Shown piece by piece: positions 48,715 to 58,014 of a stretch of 64,000 nt of DNA. This DNA is from Ornithomonoglobus_A sp045612845. GTDB taxonomy: Bacteria; Bacillota; Clostridia; UBA1381. The notes beneath the pieces are model-generated. The model made no database searches. It was not told the DNA's origin and saw only the letters and a program-made list of their open reading frames with translations. A program made the position numbers and the translations under genes. How positions within the stretch are numbered: position 1 is the first letter of the stretch; each line of letters begins with the position of its first letter. The DNA is taken from assembly GCA_045612845.1 (NCBI GenBank), contig JAZKZV010000012.1:124001-188000 (forward strand), given 5' to 3'.

Positions 48715-49869
48715 ATGTTATGGGATTTTGTAAATAAGTCGAACGATACAAACAGTACAGATATCAGACGTACATATGGTACACTAAGCGGCGGCGTGGG
48801 TATTTTCTGTAATTTAATGCTTTTTGCCATTAAAGTGTTTGCAGGTATAATGTCAGGTGCTGTGTCTATTACTGCAGATGCATTTAATAACTTATCTGAT
48901 GCTGCGTCATCGGCAGTAACGCTTGTCGGATTCAGATTAGCCGGTAAGCCGGCTGATTTAGAACATCCTTTTGGACATGGACGAATTGAATATCTATCAG
49001 GGATATTTGTGTCATTTATGATTGTTATTATGGGATATGAGTTGTTAAAAAACTCAATTTCCAAAATAATTACACCAACAACTATAGAATTTAGTCTGAT
49101 ACCTGTTTTGGTTTTAGTTGTTTCAATATTGGTAAAACTATGGATGGCATACTTTAATTTTAAATTGTCCAAAAAGATAAGCTCAAAAACTATAAAGGCA
49201 AGTGCGATGGATTCAATAAGCGACTGTATTTCAACAACTGCAGTACTTGTGGGAATGATTCTTTTTGGTGTATTTAATCTGAATATTGATGCCTATATAG
49301 GTTGTATTGTCGCAGTGCTTATAATTGTTGCAGGTGTAAAAACAATCAAGGATACTATGCAACCTCTATTGGGTGCATTGCCTGATAAAGAAATTGTGAA
49401 TGAAATCTATGAACTTGTTAATCAGGAAGAAAAAATCATAGGAATTCATGATATGATAATACACGATTATGGCCCGGGTAGAAGAATGGTATCACTGCAT
49501 GCAGAGGTTGCGAATAACATAGATATGCTCGAGGCACACGATGTGATTGATAATGTCGAAAAGCTCCTGGAAGAGAAACTTAAGTTTGAGGCGACGATAC
49601 ACATAGACCCTGTTATCACAGATGATGATGAACTAAAACATACACGTGAAATGGTAACGAATATAATAAATAATATCAATCCGTTGTGGAAAATTCATGA
49701 TCTGAGGATAGTCAGAGGCGTATCACACACAAATGTATTGTTTGACCTTGTTGTTTCGTCAAAAGAAATGTTAAGAGCAAAAGAAATAGAAACAGAAATC
49801 AAAACAAAAATTAACAGTGTTGACTCAAACTATTACGCGGTTATTAAAGTAGAACAGGGATTTGTATAA
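48715..49869 (+). CDS. Cation diffusion facilitator (zinc/manganese/iron efflux) transporter
   Basis: 384 residues. Six membrane helices occupy about residues 20-220; metal-site aspartates lie in SITADAFNNLSDAASSAVTL (helix 2) and SAMDSISDCISTTAVLVGMI (helix 5). The C-terminal cytoplasmic dimerisation domain (residues 225-384) has HDMIIHDYGPGRRMVSLHAE and is longer than usual, with an extra ferredoxin-like unit at the end (IVRGVSHTNVLFDLVV). Exports divalent metal by proton exchange. Metal specificity cannot be assigned. RBS AGAGGTG; behind galK but functionally unrelated. Confidence 0.9.
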   Translation: MLWDFVNKSNDTNSTDIRRTYGTLSGGVGIFCNLMLFAIKVFAGIMSGAVSITADAFNNLSDAASSAVTLVGFRLAGKPADLEHPFGHGRIEYLSGIFVSFMIVIMGYELLKNSISKIITPTTIEFSLIPVLVLVVSILVKLWMAYFNFKLSKKISSKTIKASAMDSISDCISTTAVLVGMILFGVFNLNIDAYIGCIVAVLIIVAGVKTIKDTMQPLLGALPDKEIVNEIYELVNQEEKIIGIHDMIIHDYGPGRRMVSLHAEVANNIDMLEAHDVIDNVEKLLEEKLKFEATIHIDPVITDDDELKHTREMVTNIINNINPLWKIHDLRIVRGVSHTNVLFDLVVSSKEMLRAKEIETEIKTKINSVDSNYYAVIKVEQGFV

Positions 49870-49874
49870 AACAA

Positions 49875-49904
49875 AAGAGGGTGTTACTCAATGAACACCC
49901 TCTT
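49875..49904. terminator. Terminator between convergent CDF and VanW genes
   Basis: AAGAGGGTGTT (49875-49885) and AACACCCTCTT (49894-49904) pair exactly over 8 bases. Confidence 0.9.
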
Positions 49905-49908
49905 GATT

Positions 49909-51942
49909 TTATTGAGCTTGAGCAGAACTGGAGCTGTCTTCACCTGAGTTAGTCTGTTCTGCATTATTTTGATTATCTGAGTTGCTCTGGCTGACTTCGT
50001 TTTGAGTTGCATTGCTCTGAGTCTGGGTTGTGGTACTGCTTTGATTGGAATTTGCCGAATTGCTTTGTGTTGTGTTATTGCTTTGTTGTGTGTCTTCGTT
50101 GTGAGGCTTGTAATAACTTGATGGAAGTTGTTCGGTCTTTATAAGCTCTCCGTTGGAATAAAAATACCTCTTGGAGGAAACAGATGTACCTGTACCGCGT
50201 GAGACTGAATTAGAAATCTTTACTGTTTTTTCAGGCTCCCATGCAGTGCCGATAATATTTACTGTTATTGTTCCGCCTTTTAAACCGGTAGATATCTTTA
50301 TTGGATATTCCGAATTGTTTTTAAACTTAAAATCAACGCTTCCGTATGCAACAGTTGCATCTTGCCCTAACGGTGCATAACTGACTGCAAACATGTGATT
50401 TGTACGTGATACAATATCAAGACCTGCATATAATACTGCACAATAAAGAGTTGTACTTACCTGGCAAGTTCCGCCGCCAATTCCCTGAACAGTTTCACCG
50501 TTCTGGTATTCGGGTGCGGTGTAAAAACCATTTGCTATAGTTCTTGGTCCTACTCTGTCATTGAATGAGAATGTTTGTCCGGGTGGAATAACAGCACCAT
50601 TTAATAAATCAGCAGCACGGGCGACGTTTGCGTTTCTGTTGGCTGTTCCGCCATAATACGTTGAAAATGAACCCATAGTAGAGTTAAATAGCTTTGGTTC
50701 TAAATCTGATTTTCTTAAAGATGGCTCAGATGCGTACCATGGAACATATACGGGATTGCCTCCTTCGTGTACTTGTTTTATCAAAGGTGCAGCCTCTTCT
50801 TTGTTTATATATCTTCCTATTGATTCCTCAACCACAATGACCTCGTCGCCTTCGTACCGGAAGTGCGAGTCTACAGGGTCGCAATATACTGCCGCATCAA
50901 ACATTTCCATCGTTAAATTCTTTGGAGAACAGCTTGAAAGAGTTACCCATATATTTTTAAAACGGTCATTCTCAAGAGATTTAATAACCTCCTTGCAGGC
51001 AGCTTCTACATTCTTATCAAAACCTGTTTTACCGGGCCCGATATATGTAAGTCCATCTGCCTGAACAACAATGTTATGCTCTTGTAGCTCTCCGTAGCAT
51101 TGCGTTCCGAATTTTTGTAATTGCTCATTCAATTTTTCTTCGTCAATTTGTGCAACAGGGACAATGGTGTGTTTGCCAAGATGAAGCCGTAAAAGTAAAA
51201 ATGCATTTTTAAAATCAGAGCCTTTTTTACCGTAGTCAAATGCTTTTCTTACAGTTTCTTCGGGACTTGCAACAAGTCCTATTTTTGAACCCTCAATTTC
51301 ATACCGGTGTCCCTTATGATATAGGGAAATAATCTGGTCATCAAAAAGAGTTGTTTTATTTATCTTTTTAAGCGCATTATCATATGTCATTCCGCTGACG
51401 TTGATATCTTCAATATATATATTTGGACCTATAACATCTGCGGGGAGATTATTTAAACATACTATATAACCACAGATGAATAATAAGGCTACTACACATA
51501 TAAATACCAATAAAATCCTTTTTACCCGTGGTGTAAAAAACCTTTGTATGTCTATTCGTTCCCACAATGATGTTTTTTGTGTCCCTTGTACAGGGCGAGT
51601 GTCATCATCTGTGATGGGTGATAGCTCTTCTTTTGTATTTTCAGTACTTGTGTCTGTATCTGGTTGAGTAAAATCGTCTTCGTCATCAAAATATTCAGGT
51701 GTTTTCGGATTGTCAGGCTCATTGTTTGTATCTGAACTTTCTGACGGGTGTTCTTCAACTTGATTTTCGGTATTTTTAGCAAGCTGTTCTTTTATTTTTT
51801 TTATATCAACAACCTGAGTGTCGCCTAAGGCTTCCTCTGTTTCTTTTATTATTTCATCAGCCTGTTCGCCAACAATTGTTATCTGCTCATCAATGTTTTC
51901 AGTAGGTACATCTGTAGAAGATTTTAGTTCTTTATTATCCAA
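49909..51942 (-). CDS. VanW-family cell-wall protein
   Basis: 677 residues from a TTG start at 51942, with AAAGGATG nine bases before it. An acidic cytoplasmic region of about 135 residues is followed by one membrane span (RILLVFICVVALLFICGYIV). The outer part has two peptidoglycan-binding-4 type domains (VSGMTYDNALKKINKTTLFD) and then the VanW domain with NGAVIPPGQTFSFNDRVGPR and GIGGGTCQVSTTLY near residue 490. The last 60 residues are a Gln/Asn/Ser/Thr-rich tail. VanW proteins occur beside some vancomycin resistance genes, but no vanHAX is here. The stand-alone type is common in Clostridia and its role is unknown. Confidence 0.88.
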   Translation of the reverse strand: MDNKELKSSTDVPTENIDEQITIVGEQADEIIKETEEALGDTQVVDIKKIKEQLAKNTENQVEEHPSESSDTNNEPDNPKTPEYFDDEDDFTQPDTDTSTENTKEELSPITDDDTRPVQGTQKTSLWERIDIQRFFTPRVKRILLVFICVVALLFICGYIVCLNNLPADVIGPNIYIEDINVSGMTYDNALKKINKTTLFDDQIISLYHKGHRYEIEGSKIGLVASPEETVRKAFDYGKKGSDFKNAFLLLRLHLGKHTIVPVAQIDEEKLNEQLQKFGTQCYGELQEHNIVVQADGLTYIGPGKTGFDKNVEAACKEVIKSLENDRFKNIWVTLSSCSPKNLTMEMFDAAVYCDPVDSHFRYEGDEVIVVEESIGRYINKEEAAPLIKQVHEGGNPVYVPWYASEPSLRKSDLEPKLFNSTMGSFSTYYGGTANRNANVARAADLLNGAVIPPGQTFSFNDRVGPRTIANGFYTAPEYQNGETVQGIGGGTCQVSTTLYCAVLYAGLDIVSRTNHMFAVSYAPLGQDATVAYGSVDFKFKNNSEYPIKISTGLKGGTITVNIIGTAWEPEKTVKISNSVSRGTGTSVSSKRYFYSNGELIKTEQLPSSYYKPHNEDTQQSNNTTQSNSANSNQSSTTTQTQSNATQNEVSQSNSDNQNNAEQTNSGEDSSSSAQAQ

Positions 51943-51976
51943 TAGTCTTCATCCTTTCTCCGGTAGTGTTCATGTT

Positions 51977-52492
51977 TTAAAAAAATTCATTATATTCATC
52001 CAGATGTTTTGAATATTCAACTAAAAAATTGTGAATACGTTTATTTTTGATAAGAAGTGCAAACGCTCTCTCTATATTTTTTATAAATACCGGGTCAAAC
52101 TCATCTATATCCATAAGTTTCGCGAGTCTGCAAATGCCTTTTGCACGTGGGTCTACAATTATTTCGAGCTTGTCGTTTTTGTTGATGTAAGGAGTGAGTG
52201 GAAAAATTCTGCATGAGAGTGGTCTTTGATATCTGTCGCAATTACCATTGCAAAACAGTATATTAACATTGTATTCATTATTATTATGTTTATACGTCAT
52301 ATTTGTTGTGTCAACATTTGCCCATTCGGGAGAAAACAGATTATATACACACTCTTCTCCGGGGAAAAGCAACATACCACAATCATCACCCTGACAACAT
52401 GCCTTGTTGCATAATTTTCCGCAGTCAATTTTTAGTGGTGTAACGTCATCGAATAGTTTATATAACTGTAAATATACGTATGCACTCTTCAT
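51977..52492 (-). CDS. YkgJ-type cysteine-cluster protein
   Basis: 171 residues. Cysteine pattern: CGKLCNKACCQGDDCGMLLF near residue 24, CNGNCDRYQRPLSCRIFPL near residue 81, and a late AKGICRLAK. This is the (Zn or Fe-S)-binding CxxxCxxCC-type family of unknown function. Cytoplasmic, no membrane segment. It is 34 bases upstream of the VanW gene and could share its transcript. Confidence 0.8.
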   Translation of the reverse strand: MKSAYVYLQLYKLFDDVTPLKIDCGKLCNKACCQGDDCGMLLFPGEECVYNLFSPEWANVDTTNMTYKHNNNEYNVNILFCNGNCDRYQRPLSCRIFPLTPYINKNDKLEIIVDPRAKGICRLAKLMDIDEFDPVFIKNIERAFALLIKNKRIHNFLVEYSKHLDEYNEFF

Positions 52493-52535
52493 TTAAATTA
52501 CCATTCCTTACATATTATTTTACTATGTTGTGTTT

Positions 52536-52565
52536 ATTATAACATAATATCTATTATTTTGACAA
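52536..52565 (-). promoter_or_regulatory. Predicted promoter of the YkgJ-type gene
   Basis: On the minus strand TTGTCA (complement of 52560-52565), 18 bases, TATAAT (complement of 52536-52541). Confidence 0.65.
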
Positions 52566-52701
52566 GATATTTTAATGCGAAATAATATAACAATTTTGTT
52601 ATAAAATTATTGCAAAAACTAAAAGTTATTGTAACCTAAAATATATATTTAACCATATATGTAAAAGATTGTAAAATAGTACAACTTTTTTTATAAAACA
52701 C

Positions 52702-52730
52702 TTGAAAAAAAAGTTAAAAAATGTTATAAT
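52702..52730 (+). promoter_or_regulatory. Predicted glyA promoter
   Basis: TTGAAA (52702-52707), 17 bases, TATAAT (52725-52730). Confidence 0.75.
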
Positions 52731-52742
52731 TACTCTATGGAT

Positions 52743-52772
52743 GTAATTTTTGCTATATCTGATAAAAATTAC
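52743..52772 (+). promoter_or_regulatory. Inverted repeat in the glyA leader
   Basis: GTAATTTTT (52743-52751) is exactly inverted as AAAAATTAC (52764-52772) with a 12-base loop, in a leader of about 100 bases. It does not look like a glycine, THF or purine riboswitch. Confidence 0.45.
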
Positions 52773-52839
52773 AGATGAATTATTACATAAAAGTTTATAC
52801 GACTTATTATGTTACTATAATAAATTTGGAGGAAGAAAA

Positions 52840-54081
52840 ATGAAAGAATTAACACTTATAAAGAAAAACGACCCGGAACTTTTTGATGCTGTAATGAAAG
52901 AAACCGGTCGTCAAAGAAACAAAATTGAGCTTATTGCATCAGAAAACTTTGTTTCTGAAACTGTTATGGAGGCTAATGGTACACCGCTTACAAACAAGTA
53001 CGCTGAGGGATACCCTACAAAGCGTTATTATGGCGGATGTGAGTATGTTGATATTGTAGAGGACCTTGCAAGAGACAGAGCAAAAGAAATTTTTGGGGCA
53101 GGTTATGCAAATGTTCAGCCACATTCAGGAGCACAGGCTAATATGGCAGTATTCTTTGCACTTCTTGAGCCTGGTGATACAGTTCTTTCGATGAGTCTGG
53201 CTCATGGCGGACACCTTAGCCATGGTTCTCCTGTTAATATGTCGGGTAAATATTTTAATATTGTTCCTTATGGTGTAAGCGAGGACGAAAATGTAATAGA
53301 TTATGAAGAGGTAAGACGTCTTGCATTGGAGTGTAAGCCAAAGCTTATCCTTGCAGGTGCTTCTGCATATCCAAGAACAATAGACTTTGCAAAGTTTTCG
53401 GAAATTGCAAAAGAGGTTGGTGCATACCTTATGGTTGATATGGCGCATATTGCAGGTCTTGTTGCTGTAGGCGAGCATCCGTCTCCAATGGATTATGCAG
53501 ATGTTGTTACAACAACAACACATAAGACGCTAAGAGGACCAAGAGGTGGTTTGATACTAACAAAAGACCCTGAATTCGGTATGCAATTCAATAAGGCAAT
53601 ATTCCCGGGAATTCAAGGCGGACCGCTTATGCATACAATAGCTGCAAAGGCTGTATGTTTTAAAGAGGCTCTTTCTCCTGAGTTTAAGGTATATCAAAAA
53701 CAAGTGGTTAAGAATGCAAAAGCTCTTGCAGAGGCTCTTAAAGAGGAAGGCTTTAAGCTTGTTTCGGGCGGAACAGACAATCACTTAATACTTGTTGATT
53801 TAACACCTATGGATGTTACAGGTAAAGATGCAGAAAAGCTTCTCGATGAGGTGGGAATTACTGTAAATAAAAATGCAATTCCGTTCGATACAAGAAGTCC
53901 GTTTGTTACAAGCGGTATAAGAATAGGTACACCTGCAACAACATCACGTGGTTTTGTTGAGGAAGATATGAGAGAAGTTGCAAAACTTATTAAGCTTACA
54001 ATAACTGATTTTGAAAATTCGCAAGATGAAATACGTCAAAGAGTTGATGCTCTTTGCAAGAAATATCCGTTATACGAATAA
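52840..54081 (+). CDS. glyA: Serine hydroxymethyltransferase
   Basis: 413 residues from ATG 52840 with TTGGAGGAA; an open frame continues upstream to 52750 but lacks an RBS. Hallmarks: NKIELIASENFVSETVMEAN near residue 27, NKYAEGYPTKRYYGGCEYVD near residue 50, the PLP lysine in TTTTHKTLRGPRGGLI near residue 227 and GIRIGTPATTSRGF near residue 360. Interconverts serine and glycine, supplying one-carbon units. alaS follows 18 bases later, so the two are likely one operon. Confidence 0.97.
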   Translation: MKELTLIKKNDPELFDAVMKETGRQRNKIELIASENFVSETVMEANGTPLTNKYAEGYPTKRYYGGCEYVDIVEDLARDRAKEIFGAGYANVQPHSGAQANMAVFFALLEPGDTVLSMSLAHGGHLSHGSPVNMSGKYFNIVPYGVSEDENVIDYEEVRRLALECKPKLILAGASAYPRTIDFAKFSEIAKEVGAYLMVDMAHIAGLVAVGEHPSPMDYADVVTTTTHKTLRGPRGGLILTKDPEFGMQFNKAIFPGIQGGPLMHTIAAKAVCFKEALSPEFKVYQKQVVKNAKALAEALKEEGFKLVSGGTDNHLILVDLTPMDVTGKDAEKLLDEVGITVNKNAIPFDTRSPFVTSGIRIGTPATTSRGFVEEDMREVAKLIKLTITDFENSQDEIRQRVDALCKKYPLYE

Positions 54082-54099
54082 TTGAAAGGACTCAATATA

Positions 54100-56745
54100 A
54101 TGAGAAATATGGGTGTAAATGAAATAAGAGAAAAATTCCTGAGCTTTTTCGAAACAAAGGGATGTCTGAGACTTGGCAGTTTTTCTCTTGTTCCTAAAAA
54201 TGATAATAGCTTGCTTTTAATAAATTCAGGAATGGCACCAATGAAATTATGGTTTACCGGTGCTGAAATTCCGCCAAGAAAAAGAGTAACTACGTGTCAG
54301 AAATGTATCAGAACAGGTGATATCGAAAATGTTGGTAAAACTGCAAGACATGGTACATTCTTCGAGATGCTCGGTAACTTTTCTTTTGGTGATTATTTTA
54401 AAAGAGAGGCAACTGCGTGGGCATGGGAGTTTTTTACAAAGGTTATGGAAATTCCCGAAGAAAAGCTATGGGTGTCTGTTTATGAAAAGGACGACGAGGC
54501 AAGAGATATATGGGTAAATGAGGTTGGTGTAAATGCAGACAGAATAGTTAAACTTGGTAAAGAGGATAACTTCTGGGAGCATGGTACAGGCCCTTGTGGA
54601 CCTTGTTCTGAAATATATTTTGACAGAGGCGAAAAATACGGTTGCGGAAGTCCTGACTGTTGTGTGGGTTGTGATTGCGACAGATTTATGGAAGTCTGGA
54701 ATCTTGTATTTACACAATATGATAAAGACGAAAACGATAACTATAATCCATTGCCTAACCCTAATATAGATACAGGTATGGGTCTTGAGAGACTTGCGGT
54801 TGTTATGCAGGATGTAGATAACCTCTTCGAGGTTGATACAGTCCAGGATGTTATGAAACATATATGCAAGATTGCAGCTGTTGAGTATAAAAAAGACGAA
54901 AAGAAGGACGTATCCCTGAGAGTTATTACAGACCATATAAGAAGTACTGTAATGATGGTATCTGATGGCGTAATACCATCTAATGAGGGTAAGGGATATG
55001 TTTTAAGACGTCTTTTGAGACGTGCTGCAAGACACGGTAAGCTGTTGAACATCAACAGACAATTCCTTTATGAGGTTGCAAACACTGTTATAGAGGCGTC
55101 AAAGCAGGCATATCCTGAACTTGAAGAAAAGAAAGATTATATTACTAAAATAATCAAAAAAGAAGAAGAGCGTTTTGAGGCAACAATAGATAATGGTCTT
55201 ATTGTTTTAAATCAGTATATTGATGCTGCAAAACAAGAGGGAAGAAGTGCACTTAGCGGTGAGGAAGCCTTTAAATTGCACGACACATATGGGTTCCCGC
55301 TTGATTTAACTATCGAAATGGCAGAAGAGAATGGTATTAGTGTTGATGTTGATGGTTTTAATAAAACTATGGATACTCAAAAGAAGCTTGCACGTGATGC
55401 AAGAAAAGACGGTTCAAGCTGGGATGCTGACGAGGCATATGATTTTGAGCTTGAAAATGCCCAAACTGAATTTGTAGGATATGACAACTCAAACCTTGAC
55501 GCTCAAAGTGTAGTTCTTGGTATTGTTTCCAATGGCGAAATAACTTCTTCAATACAAGAGGGTGCAACAGGAATTATAGTAACCGAGAAAACTCCTTTCT
55601 ATGCTGAAATGGGCGGTCAGGAAGGTGATTGCGGTGTAATTTGCAAAGACAATGCAAAAGCGGTTGTAAACTATACAAGAAAGACGGGAGACGGAACATA
55701 TCTTCATGAGGTAGAAGTTGTAAGCGGAGAGTTTGTGGTAAATGATACTGTTACTCTTAGTGTAGATAAAGCGAACAGACTTGATATTGCAAGAAATCAC
55801 AGTGCAACTCATTTACTTCACAAAGCATTAAAGGATGTTTTAGGTACACATGTTGCACAGGCAGGTTCGCTTGTTGCATCTTCAAGACTTCGTTTTGACT
55901 TTTCACACTTTGAAGCTATGACACAAGAGCAGATTAAAGATGTAGAGAGTCGTGTAAATGACGCTATCTTAAGAAACCTTGAAATTATAGTGCGTGAATT
56001 ACCTATAGAAGAGGCAAAGAATCTTGGTGCAGAGGCACAATTTGGCGAGAAGTACGGAGATGTTGTAAGAGTTGTATCTATGGGTGATTACAGTGTTGAA
56101 TTCTGCGGTGGTACTCATCTGGATAATACATCAACATGCGGATTATTCAAGATAATAAGTGAAGGCGGAGTTGCTGCAGGTGTAAGACGTATCGAGGCAG
56201 TTACCGGTAAGGGTGTATTAGAATACATTGCTGAAAAAGATGCACTTGTTGAACGTACTGCAACTGCACTAAAGACCAATCTTATAAATGAGATAGATAA
56301 AAAAGCACAGAGTATGGCTGCAGAACTTAAAGATGCCCAAAAATCAATAGAGAGTATCGAAGCAAAGCTTGCCTCTGCAAAAGCAAACGATATTATGGCA
56401 GGTATTAAGCACATAAAAGATATCGATGTTTTAACAGCTCAGCTTGATGGTTCAAATATCGACGCGCTTAAGAATGTCGCAGATAATTTCAAGAGTAAGA
56501 GCGAATGTGGAGTTATTGTTCTTGCAGCGAATACTGACGGTAAAATAACATTTGTCGCAATGGCAACAAAAGATGCAGTTAATAAGGGTGTACATTGCGG
56601 AAATATAATTAAGGAAATCACAGCAGTTGCAGGTGGTCGTGGCGGCGGAAAGCCTGATATGGCACAGGGCGGCGGAGTTGACAGCACAAAGATAGATGAT
56701 GCTCTTGCAAAGGTCGACGATTTAATAATTTCTATGACAAACTAA
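54100..56745 (+). CDS. alaS: Alanyl-tRNA synthetase
   Basis: 881 residues from ATG 54100 with GAAAGGA; a TTG at 54082 lies inside the RBS region. Class II motifs: REKFLSFFETKGCLRLGSFS at the N-terminus, INSGMAPMKLWFTG, and DTGMGLERLAVVMQ near residue 225. The editing domain has NHSATHLLHKALKDVLG near residue 565 and the zinc motif VEFCGGTHLDNTSTCG near residue 665. The C-Ala region ends with GGRGGGKPDMAQGGG. It charges tRNA-Ala. No T-box leader is present. HIT gene follows after 18 bases. Confidence 0.97.
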   Translation: MRNMGVNEIREKFLSFFETKGCLRLGSFSLVPKNDNSLLLINSGMAPMKLWFTGAEIPPRKRVTTCQKCIRTGDIENVGKTARHGTFFEMLGNFSFGDYFKREATAWAWEFFTKVMEIPEEKLWVSVYEKDDEARDIWVNEVGVNADRIVKLGKEDNFWEHGTGPCGPCSEIYFDRGEKYGCGSPDCCVGCDCDRFMEVWNLVFTQYDKDENDNYNPLPNPNIDTGMGLERLAVVMQDVDNLFEVDTVQDVMKHICKIAAVEYKKDEKKDVSLRVITDHIRSTVMMVSDGVIPSNEGKGYVLRRLLRRAARHGKLLNINRQFLYEVANTVIEASKQAYPELEEKKDYITKIIKKEEERFEATIDNGLIVLNQYIDAAKQEGRSALSGEEAFKLHDTYGFPLDLTIEMAEENGISVDVDGFNKTMDTQKKLARDARKDGSSWDADEAYDFELENAQTEFVGYDNSNLDAQSVVLGIVSNGEITSSIQEGATGIIVTEKTPFYAEMGGQEGDCGVICKDNAKAVVNYTRKTGDGTYLHEVEVVSGEFVVNDTVTLSVDKANRLDIARNHSATHLLHKALKDVLGTHVAQAGSLVASSRLRFDFSHFEAMTQEQIKDVESRVNDAILRNLEIIVRELPIEEAKNLGAEAQFGEKYGDVVRVVSMGDYSVEFCGGTHLDNTSTCGLFKIISEGGVAAGVRRIEAVTGKGVLEYIAEKDALVERTATALKTNLINEIDKKAQSMAAELKDAQKSIESIEAKLASAKANDIMAGIKHIKDIDVLTAQLDGSNIDALKNVADNFKSKSECGVIVLAANTDGKITFVAMATKDAVNKGVHCGNIIKEITAVAGGRGGGKPDMAQGGGVDSTKIDDALAKVDDLIISMTN

Positions 56746-56763
56746 CAAAGGAGATTATAGAAA

Positions 56764-57105
56764 ATGGATTGCTTATTTTGTAAAATAATTGCAGGTGAAA
56801 TCCCCTCAGATAGAGTCTATGAAGACGAAATGGTCTTAGCATTCAGGGATATCGACCCACAGGCACCTGAGCATATTATAATTATTCCTAAAGAACATAT
56901 TTCAAGTGCTAATGATATAACAGCAGACAATGCAAAATATATATCTGCCATATGGGAGCAAATTCCACAAATTGCAAAGAAACTTGGCATATCCGAGGAT
57001 GGATACAGAGTTGTAAATAACTGTGGTCAAAATGGTGGTCAGACAGTTAATCATATACACTTTCATCTTATGGGTGGCAGAGCATTTTCGTGGCCGGCCG
57101 GTTAA
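56764..57105 (+). CDS. HIT-family nucleotide-binding hydrolase (HinT-like)
   Basis: 113 residues, standard length. The N-terminus (DCLFCKIIAGEIPSDRVYED) and the histidine triad NHIHFHLMGGRAFSWPAG near residue 98 place it in the HinT branch, which hydrolyses AMP-lysine and purine phosphoramidates. It is the last gene of the glyA-alaS-hit run, with RBS AAAGGAG. Confidence 0.95.
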   Translation: MDCLFCKIIAGEIPSDRVYEDEMVLAFRDIDPQAPEHIIIIPKEHISSANDITADNAKYISAIWEQIPQIAKKLGISEDGYRVVNNCGQNGGQTVNHIHFHLMGGRAFSWPAG

Positions 57106-57124
57106 TTATCTAAATAAGATGTTC

Positions 57125-57153
57125 GGGCAGAATATAAGATTTCTGCCCTTTTT
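57125..57153 (+). terminator. Terminator of the glyA-alaS-hit operon
   Basis: GGGCAGAA (57125-57132) pairs with TTCTGCCC (57141-57148) over 8 bases, followed by five T. Confidence 0.9.
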
Positions 57154-57183
57154 CTTATAAAAAAGCATTGGAGATAGTTTTTT

Positions 57184-57924
57184 ATGAGTATTATAAGTGA
57201 ATATAAGGGTAACGAATTCTATTTTCATCATTCTGAGGATTTGTATAAACCTCATAATAAAAGTATATTTAATCCGCATATACACGATAAATGTGAGTTG
57301 TACTATTTTATTTCGGGCGAGGCAACTATGCTCATTGATGGTGCAGAAATAGAGTTAATGGAAAATACTGTTGTTCTTATGAAACCCGGAACAACCCATA
57401 TGGTTAATCTTACGGGTAACAGTAATTATGAACGAATGGCTTTGATTTTCCCCAATAATAGCAGATTTGATTTTGATTATAGCGTGTTCTATGATACCAA
57501 TAAATTTATTTTGGAGTGTCTTAATACTATAATTAGCTCACAAAATAAAGAACTATGTTTCAATAGTTTTATTGGTGCGATGATTTATAAAATCTCAGAG
57601 TCTGATTCAGTAAAAACTCCTGAGGATGAGATTGTTAAATACATATGTAATCATTTGAATGAGGATATTACATTAAATTCTATTGCAGAGCATTTTTATA
57701 TAAGCAAGGAGTATTTGTGCAGAAAATTCAAGCAACAAACGGGAATGGGTGTATGGGAGTTTATAACTAAAAAAAGACTCATATGCGCAAGAGAAAATAT
57801 AATGCTATATAAAAGTGTAAAAAAAGGATATCTTGCAAGCGGTTTTAATGATTACTCCTCTTTTTACAGACAATATGTAAAGTTTTTTAAGAGCTCCCCA
57901 AAAGATGATTTAGAAAAAGGTTAA
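57184..57924 (+). CDS. AraC family transcriptional regulator beside nagB-nagA
   Basis: 246 residues. The cupin sensor domain has NPHIHDKCELYYFISGEATM and ENTVVLMKPGTTHMVNL. The helix-turn-helix pair reads ITLNSIAEHFYISKEYLCRK and a weaker second unit (VKKGYLASGFNDYSSFYRQY) with KSSPKDDL closing. The second helix-turn-helix is less typical (YLASGFND for IA..LGF.D). It precedes nagB by 90 bases on the same strand and is the probable regulator of amino-sugar use, in place of NagR/NagC. The inducer is likely an amino sugar or its phosphate, by position only. Confidence 0.85.
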   Translation: MSIISEYKGNEFYFHHSEDLYKPHNKSIFNPHIHDKCELYYFISGEATMLIDGAEIELMENTVVLMKPGTTHMVNLTGNSNYERMALIFPNNSRFDFDYSVFYDTNKFILECLNTIISSQNKELCFNSFIGAMIYKISESDSVKTPEDEIVKYICNHLNEDITLNSIAEHFYISKEYLCRKFKQQTGMGVWEFITKKRLICARENIMLYKSVKKGYLASGFNDYSSFYRQYVKFFKSSPKDDLEKG

Positions 57925-58014
57925 TATATGCAATGTTATCTGTTAAAAATCACAATGGACTTTTTCTTTGTAATAATATAAAATAAGGATATAAAATAAA
58001 TTCAGGAGGTTATT

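Larger units (their letters stand above)
52493..52839. other. Divergent promoter region between the YkgJ-type gene and glyA
   Basis: About 350 bases of very AT-rich DNA without a gene. It holds the minus-strand promoter at 52536-52565, the glyA promoter at 52702-52730 and a glyA leader of about 100 bases with an inverted repeat. The 140 bases between the promoters show nothing further that I can name. Confidence 0.6.

Noticed and set aside
49909..51942. Vancomycin resistance locus suggested by VanW
   Set aside because: No vanH, ligase, vanX or two-component genes are nearby; the stand-alone VanW family is common in Clostridia.
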